Below are positions 32,219 through 35,790 of a stretch of 35,790 bases of DNA, piece by piece. Source of the stretch: Alphaproteobacteria bacterium. Its GTDB lineage: Bacteria; Pseudomonadota; Alphaproteobacteria; SMXQ01. The notes beneath the pieces were generated by a model, which worked only from the letters and a program-made list of their open reading frames with translations, ran no database searches and was not told the DNA's origin. A program made the translations under genes and the position numbers. Where the stretch lies: assembly GCA_029863585.1 (NCBI GenBank), contig JAOTVC010000009.1, forward strand, positions 1 through 35,790. The letters are read 5' to 3'. The stretch's first letter is position 1. Each line of letters begins with the position of its first letter.

Positions 32219-33514
32219 ATGACAGCATATCTGCGTTCACGACGTTTTGCGGGGCTGGCGCTGGCCGCCGTCGCGGGGCTGGGCCTCGGTGTCCTGTCCG
32301 CACCCGCCGCAGCCGTGGATTTCTACAAGGGCAAGCGGATCAGCATCTATATCGGTTCCGCGCCGGGCACCGGCTACGACCAGTACGGCCGCTTGCTGGG
32401 TCGGAACATCGGCCGGCACATCCCCGGACAACCAAGCTTTCTGCCGCGGAACATGCCCGGCGCTTCGGGTCGACGGGCGCTCAATTACATCTATGCGAAG
32501 GCCAAGCGGGACGGAACGGCGCTCGGCCACGTGATCCGGGGGGCCTTGTTCGATCCGCTGATGTATCCGGGCAAGGGCGGCATCGATTTTGATGTCACCA
32601 AGCTGACCTGGATCGGCAGCGCCAACAACGAGGTCACGACCTGCGTCACCTGGCATGCCACGGGGCTCAAGACGCTGGACGATTTCCGCACCAAGGGGGC
32701 CTTGGTCGGCGCTACGGGGCCCAACAGCACCGGAACAACCTTCCCTAAGCTGTTGAACCAAATCGCCGGGACCAAGATCAGTGTCGTCACGGGCTATCCG
32801 TCGTCCTCCCAGGTCCACCTCGCCATGGAGCGCGGGGAGGTCCAGGGCCGCTGCGGCCTCGGCTACGACAGCATCGTTGCGCGCATGCAGAACTGGTTGA
32901 AGGAAAAGAAGATCAATATCGTCGTGCAGTTCGGCATGCGCAAACACAAGGCCATCCCTAATGTGCCCGCGGCCATGGACCTTGCCCGCAACGAGGGCGA
33001 CCGCAAGGTCATGGAACTGCTGTTCGGGCCCAACCTCATGGGCCGGCCGTTCTTCGGCCCGCCGGCGATTCCGGAAGACCGCGCCAATGTTCTGCGCACC
33101 GCCTTCAGCGCGACCATGAAGGACCCCGCCTTCCTCAAGGAGGCGAAGAACCTTGATGTCGCCATAGATCCGATCGACGGCAAGGAGATGGCCGCCCTGG
33201 TCAACCGAATCTATGGAATGCCCAAGAAGACCGTCGAGGATGTGCGTGCCATCCTGGCCAGCAGCAGCGGCGTCAGCAAGCGCAAGGCCAACTACTACGA
33301 CGTGAGGGCCAAGATCCTGGACGTCAAGCGCAAGGGCCGGCGCATCACCTTCATGGAGAAGGGAAAGAAGGTCCAGGCCTCGGTCGGCGGCGGCGGCACC
33401 AAGATCACCATCGCCGGCAAGAAGGTGAAGCGGTCCAAGCTCAAGGCCGGGCTGGAATGCACCGTCACCTATGAAGGCCACCGTACCGTGGCCAAGGCCA
33501 TCGCGTGTAAATAG
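32219..33514 (+). CDS. orphan TTT-type substrate-binding protein with C-terminal extension
   Basis: The 431-aa protein starts with a signal peptide (LALAAVAGLGLGVLSAPAAA, cleavage near residue 32). A Bug-type fold follows (KGKRISIYIGSAPGTGYDQYG, then GRNIGRHIPGQPSFLPRN; later GATGPNSTGTTFPKLLN). The usual family length is about 320-360 aa. Here an additional ~75-residue basic, Gly/Lys-rich segment follows (YYDVRAKILDVKRKGRRITF ... VGGGGTKITIAGKKVKRSK), likely a small beta domain. No TctA or TctB gene lies nearby, so it may share the fused permease at 22147-24120 or have another role. Confidence 0.85.
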   Translation: MTAYLRSRRFAGLALAAVAGLGLGVLSAPAAAVDFYKGKRISIYIGSAPGTGYDQYGRLLGRNIGRHIPGQPSFLPRNMPGASGRRALNYIYAKAKRDGTALGHVIRGALFDPLMYPGKGGIDFDVTKLTWIGSANNEVTTCVTWHATGLKTLDDFRTKGALVGATGPNSTGTTFPKLLNQIAGTKISVVTGYPSSSQVHLAMERGEVQGRCGLGYDSIVARMQNWLKEKKINIVVQFGMRKHKAIPNVPAAMDLARNEGDRKVMELLFGPNLMGRPFFGPPAIPEDRANVLRTAFSATMKDPAFLKEAKNLDVAIDPIDGKEMAALVNRIYGMPKKTVEDVRAILASSSGVSKRKANYYDVRAKILDVKRKGRRITFMEKGKKVQASVGGGGTKITIAGKKVKRSKLKAGLECTVTYEGHRTVAKAIACK

Positions 33515-33534
33515 CCGAGCCTGATGCGGTTCAC

Positions 33535-33561
33535 GCCGGGGCCCTGGACGAGGGCCTCGGC
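33535..33561 (+). terminator. hairpin between binding-protein gene and tRNA-Thr
   Basis: GCCGGGGCCCT and AGGGCCTCGGC form an 11-bp stem with one G.U pair around GGACG, 21 nt after the stop. No T-run follows; it may serve the convergent genes on both sides. Confidence 0.4.
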
Positions 33562-33589
33562 GTTCAGCCTGGGCCCTTGAGAGGGGAAC

Positions 33590-33665
33590 TGGTGCCGGCG
33601 CACGGACTCGAACCGCGGACCTGACGCTTACAAGGCGCCTGCTCTACCAACTGAGCTACGCCGGC
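33590..33665 (-). tRNA. tRNA-Thr (anticodon UGU)
   Basis: Minus strand, 76 nt with encoded CCA. Acceptor arms GCCGGCG and CGCCGGC pair fully, followed by discriminator A and CCA. The D arm contains the usual TAGCTCAGTTGGTAGAGC. The anticodon loop is CTTGTAA with anticodon TGT, reading ACA. The T loop is TTCGAAT. It lies near the tRNA-Tyr/tRNA-Gly/tuf block, where tRNA-Thr genes are common, but in the opposite direction. Confidence 0.97.
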
Positions 33666-33710
33666 ACGATTTCTGGCGCGTCGATCTGCGGAAAATAGCG
33701 ATGCCGCCTC

Positions 33711-33779
33711 GCCCCGGCAAGGGGCGGCAGGGCAGAGCCCCGGCAAGGGGCGGCAGGGCAGAGCCCCGGCACGGGGCGG
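33711..33779. repeat. 26-bp GC-rich tandem repeat, about 2.6 copies
   Basis: The unit starts GCCCCGGCAAGGGGCGG and is 26 bp long. Copies are at 33711-33736 and 33737-33762, exactly alike, and a partial copy starts at 33763 with one A-to-C change. Each copy contains a small GCCCC/GGGGC hairpin. It lies between tRNA-Thr and the FlgC-like gene stop. Confidence 0.85.
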
Positions 33780-33785
33780 GCCAGG

Positions 33786-34169
33786 CTAGCTGATGATGTC
33801 GAACAGGGCCTTGGAGATCTCGGCCTCGACCGAAAGCACGGTTGCCGCGGCCTTGTAGCTGTTGGCGGCAAGCGACAGGTTCACCAGTTCGGCGCCGATA
33901 TCGACATTGGGATAGGCGGAAAAGCCGGTGGGACTGTTGAGATCGGGGCCGATGAACGATTGCGGCGTCACCGGCACCAGGGTGGTCGTCACGCCGCCGG
34001 TCGCCAGCGTCGTCTGCGCCACCTGTTGCGGCGCATAGACCGCGCCCAAGACCTGGCCGGCCGCCGTGGCCGGGGCGGTCGACCGGGCGCTGATCAGGTT
34101 GTTGGCGGCGTTGCCGAGGCGAACCGCGGCGGCGTTCATGCCGCTGACGGCGATGGATCCGATGGTCAT
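33786..34169 (-). CDS. FlgC-like flagellar rod protein homologue, 127 aa
   Basis: The N-terminus (SGMNAAAVRLGNAANNLI, residues 9-26) follows the rod-protein pattern of flagellar axial proteins. The C-terminal SAYPNVDIGAELVNLSLAA and the helix after it (ANSYKAAATVLSVEAEI) match the end of FlgC (YPNV..., then a SYQAN-like helix). The middle is Ala/Thr/Val-rich, and no other flagellar gene is nearby. It may be a real FlgC relative of a scattered flagellar set, or a rod-like protein with another job. The tandem repeat and tRNA-Thr lie just after the stop, and a dyad operator candidate lies upstream. Confidence 0.7.
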   Translation of the reverse strand: MTIGSIAVSGMNAAAVRLGNAANNLISARSTAPATAAGQVLGAVYAPQQVAQTTLATGGVTTTLVPVTPQSFIGPDLNSPTGFSAYPNVDIGAELVNLSLAANSYKAAATVLSVEAEISKALFDIIS

Positions 34170-34210
34170 AGCGGCGCCAGGGTGGCCCGCGCCGGGGCCG
34201 GGGTCAATCG

Positions 34211-34220
34211 GAAACGTTTC
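34211..34220. promoter_or_regulatory. palindrome GAAACGTTTC upstream of the FlgC-like gene
   Basis: GAAACGTTTC is a perfect 10-bp palindrome with central CG, as in LacI-family operators such as the Cra consensus TGAAACGTTTCA; here the outer bases are G and G. It lies 42 nt upstream of the FlgC-like start codon, in the gap to rlmB, in an AT-richer patch. Confidence 0.35.
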
Positions 34221-34282
34221 GAATTTTCAACAACTTAAATCCATCCATCGCGCATCATCGGCGCCGGGCCTGGAGGGCCGGC

Positions 34283-35083
34283 CTAATCGCCGCTTTGGCG
34301 CACCGCCTCGTAGAGGGCGATGGCGGCGGCGGCCGAGACGTTAAGGCTTTCCATGGGCCCGCTCATCGGCAGTGCCGCGAGGTGATCGCAGGTCTTGGCC
34401 ACCAGGCGCCTGAGCCCGCCGCCTTCCGAGCCCAGCACCAGGGCGATGCGCCCGGTGAGGTCGGTCTTGCCGAGCGGCGTCGGCGCGGCGGCATCGAGCC
34501 CGATGCACCAGAACCCCGCCGCCTTGAGGGTCTCCAGCGCCCGGGCGACGTTGGTTACGCGCACCAGATCGACCGCCTCCAGCGCGCCGGACGCGGCTTT
34601 GGCCATCACCGCGGTTTCCGCGGGGCTTCTGCGCTCGGGGACGATCACCGCCCGCGCCCCCAGCGCCGCCGCCGAACGCAGGATGGCGCCGGTGTTGCGC
34701 GGGTCCGTGACCTGATCCAGCACCAGGACGCAGGCCCGGTCTTGATCGGCGAGGCGGGCCACAAGCTGGTCGAGAGCGATCGGGGCGAGCGGTTGGCAAA
34801 GTGCTGCAAAGCCTTGGTGCACGGCGCCGTCGGGCAGCAGGGCCGCGATCTCCGCGCCGCCCTGGACTTCCGGCCCGGGCGCTTCGGCGCGCCACGCGCC
34901 GGCCAAAGCCGGCTGGGCCTCGCGCGTCACCAGCAGGCGCTCGATCCGGCGTGCCGGGTTGCCGAGCGCCGCCAGCACCGGATGGCGCCCGTAAATCCAA
35001 TGGGCCTGGGACCCTCCCTCGGGTCCCCGCCGGGGGCTTTTGCGGCCCCCTCGGGGGCGGTTACCGCGCTTCGAATTAACCAT
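34283..35083 (-). CDS. rlmB: 23S rRNA (guanosine-2'-O-)-methyltransferase RlmB
   Basis: This 266-aa SPOUT methyltransferase methylates a ribose 2'-O in 23S rRNA (G2251 in E. coli) using SAM. It has the motif 1 segment VLDQVTDPRNTGAILRSAAALGA, seen here as DPRNTGAILRSAA, motif 2 LVLGSEGGGLRRL, and motif 3 PMSGPMESLNVSAAAAIALYE, whose knot forms the SAM site. The N-terminal RNA-binding domain is preceded by a basic stretch (KRGNRPRGGRKSPRRG, residues 4-19). The ATG at 35083 has a weak ribosome site; one at 35155 adds 24 residues and is possible. Confidence 0.9.
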   Translation of the reverse strand: MVNSKRGNRPRGGRKSPRRGPEGGSQAHWIYGRHPVLAALGNPARRIERLLVTREAQPALAGAWRAEAPGPEVQGGAEIAALLPDGAVHQGFAALCQPLAPIALDQLVARLADQDRACVLVLDQVTDPRNTGAILRSAAALGARAVIVPERRSPAETAVMAKAASGALEAVDLVRVTNVARALETLKAAGFWCIGLDAAAPTPLGKTDLTGRIALVLGSEGGGLRRLVAKTCDHLAALPMSGPMESLNVSAAAAIALYEAVRQSGD

Positions 35084-35245
35084 TTTTGAGGGTGCCTCGG
35101 TGTTGCCGAAACGTGCCGGCGGTCGCGGGGGTTGCAGAGCGGCCCAATAGGTCATATATTTTCGCTGCAATATCAATAGCCAACCGGCTTCAAGCCCTCC
35201 CGTGCCGGGGCGGGTGTGGGGGCCGGTTTTGGACCGTATTATCAA

Positions 35246-35273
35246 TTGACATAGAGCTAAAAATTTCCATAGT
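35246..35273 (+). promoter_or_regulatory. candidate promoter of the tRNA-Tyr/tRNA-Gly/tuf unit
   Basis: A perfect TTGACA (35246-35251) and CATAGT (35268-35273) are spaced by 16 nt, in an AT-richer stretch about 75 nt before tRNA-Tyr. Its strength and place fit a stable-RNA and translation-factor promoter. Confidence 0.65.
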
Positions 35274-35346
35274 GCGCACTCCGCTATTCCGGCCCCTTCG
35301 AAGCCGCCCGATATGCGGCGCGGCGTGGCGTTCGGGTTGGTCGACC

Positions 35347-35432
35347 GGAGGGGTGGCCGAGTGGTTAAAGGCAGCAGACTGTAAATCTGCCGACGAATGT
35401 CTACGTAGGTTCGAATCCTACCCCCTCCACCA
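35347..35432 (+). tRNA. tRNA-Tyr (anticodon GUA)
   Basis: 86 nt including CCA, a class II tRNA with a long variable arm. Acceptor arms GGAGGGG and CCCCTCC pair; the discriminator is A. The anticodon loop is CTGTAAA (anticodon GTA) and the T loop TTCGAAT. It is the first gene of the Tyr-Gly-tuf block. Confidence 0.98.
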
Positions 35433-35526
35433 TTCCTGTTTTCGGGCGGGGTGGGGCACCCGAACGGAGGACATGGCGGCGAGGGCGCGCAACGGAGAGA
35501 GGGCGTACAGGAGTTAACGGATTTCG

Positions 35527-35600
35527 GCGGGTGTAGCTCAATGGTAGAGCCCCAGCCTTCCAAGCTGGTCACGTGGGTTCGATTCCCATCACCCGCTCCA
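35527..35600 (+). tRNA. tRNA-Gly (anticodon UCC)
   Basis: 74 nt including CCA. Acceptor arms GCGGGTG and CACCCGC pair; the discriminator is T. The anticodon loop is CTTCCAA (anticodon TCC), reading GGA. It lies between tRNA-Tyr and tuf, as in many proteobacteria. A CCGGCG/CGCCGG hairpin lies between it and tuf and may guide RNA processing. Confidence 0.98.
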
Positions 35601-35681
35601 GTTTGGCCCCGGCGGTTGCCGCCGGTGCCGTGAAACCGCCCCGGATTCGGGTTGAACTTGGAAAGTTAAGGAAAGATCAGG

Positions 35682-35790
35682 ATGGCGAAGGCAAAGTTTG
35701 AACGTACGAAGCCGCATTGCAACATCGGGACGATTGGTCACGTTGACCATGGGAAGACGACGTTGACGGCGGCGATCACGCGGGTTCTTT
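35682..35790 (+). CDS. tuf: elongation factor Tu, N-terminal part (cut by right edge)
   Basis: The visible 36 codons read [20 protein letters not shown], then [16 protein letters not shown]. The GTPase P-loop G-x4-GK-T is GHVDHGKT (residues 19-26). EF-Tu brings aminoacyl-tRNA to the ribosome. The start follows AAGGAAAG. Placement after tRNA-Tyr and tRNA-Gly is typical of tufB-type loci. The call is certain; the copy number in this genome is unknown. Confidence 0.98.
   Translation, partial: MAKAKFERTKPHCNIGTIGHVDHGKTTLTAAITRVL

Noticed and set aside
33564-33746. 60-aa minus-strand frame containing AGVAQLVEQAPCKRQVRGSS
   Set aside because: This is the usual translation of a tRNA gene (here tRNA-Thr), not a protein.
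33711-33779. CRISPR-like repeats
   Set aside because: The copies are directly adjacent with no spacers and there are no cas genes.

Overview
The window looks like chromosome of a GC-rich alphaproteobacterium, most likely Rhodospirillales-like. This rests on the roughly 65% GC, the number of tripartite tricarboxylate transporter (TTT) proteins, the families seen, and the tRNA-Tyr / tRNA-Gly / tuf block at the right end. No phage genes, insertion sequences, CRISPR arrays or rRNA genes are visible. The taxonomic call is inference.

Layout, left to right. (1) 1-2358, minus strand: an NAD-binding dehydrogenase, archease, an unrecognised 84-aa protein and the start of rtcB, which runs off the left edge. 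This is an RNA-ligation (repair or splicing) operon. (2) 2359-3584: a gap with a REP-like element and a good sigma-70-type promoter, then an isochorismatase-fold hydrolase and an AT-rich inverted repeat between convergent genes. (3) 3585-9692, minus strand: a tight run of an alpha/beta hydrolase, two YeeE/YedE half-transporters, and hydantoinase/oxoprolinase subunits A and B. (4) 9899-12075, plus strand: a small CxxC protein, a second alpha/beta hydrolase related to the first, and a periplasmic coiled-coil protein. (5) 12122-12379: a self-contained small transcription unit with promoter, near-perfect Shine-Dalgarno, 28-codon ORF and intrinsic terminator. (6) 12460-18424, plus strand: ornithine cyclodeaminase-like enzyme, large DUF2339 membrane protein, flavodoxin-fold oxidoreductase and bicupin. 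(7) 18541-27469: a catabolic region. It holds a LysR remnant, a VOC protein, an FAD monooxygenase, a 4,5-dihydroxyphthalate decarboxylase-like protein, a TctA-TctB fusion permease with its TctC-type binding protein, a class II aldolase-family enzyme and an amidohydrolase. (8) 27512-33514: thioesterase, TauD-like dioxygenase, SH3 protein, cysteine-containing lipoprotein, ThDP enzyme and an orphan TTT binding protein with a C-terminal extension. (9) 33590-35790: tRNA-Thr, a tandem repeat, an isolated FlgC-like gene, rlmB, then tRNA-Tyr, tRNA-Gly and tuf, which runs off the right edge.

The central region reads as uptake plus catabolism of an organic acid, perhaps aromatic. The Tct genes would import it, the monooxygenase and VOC protein would modify or open the ring, and the decarboxylase-like, aldolase-family and amidohydrolase-family enzymes would process the fragments. 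The substrate cannot be read from sequence. The least explained items are the small unit at 12122-12379, the 84-aa protein between archease and rtcB, the histone-H1-like tail on one alpha/beta hydrolase, and the extension on the orphan binding protein.
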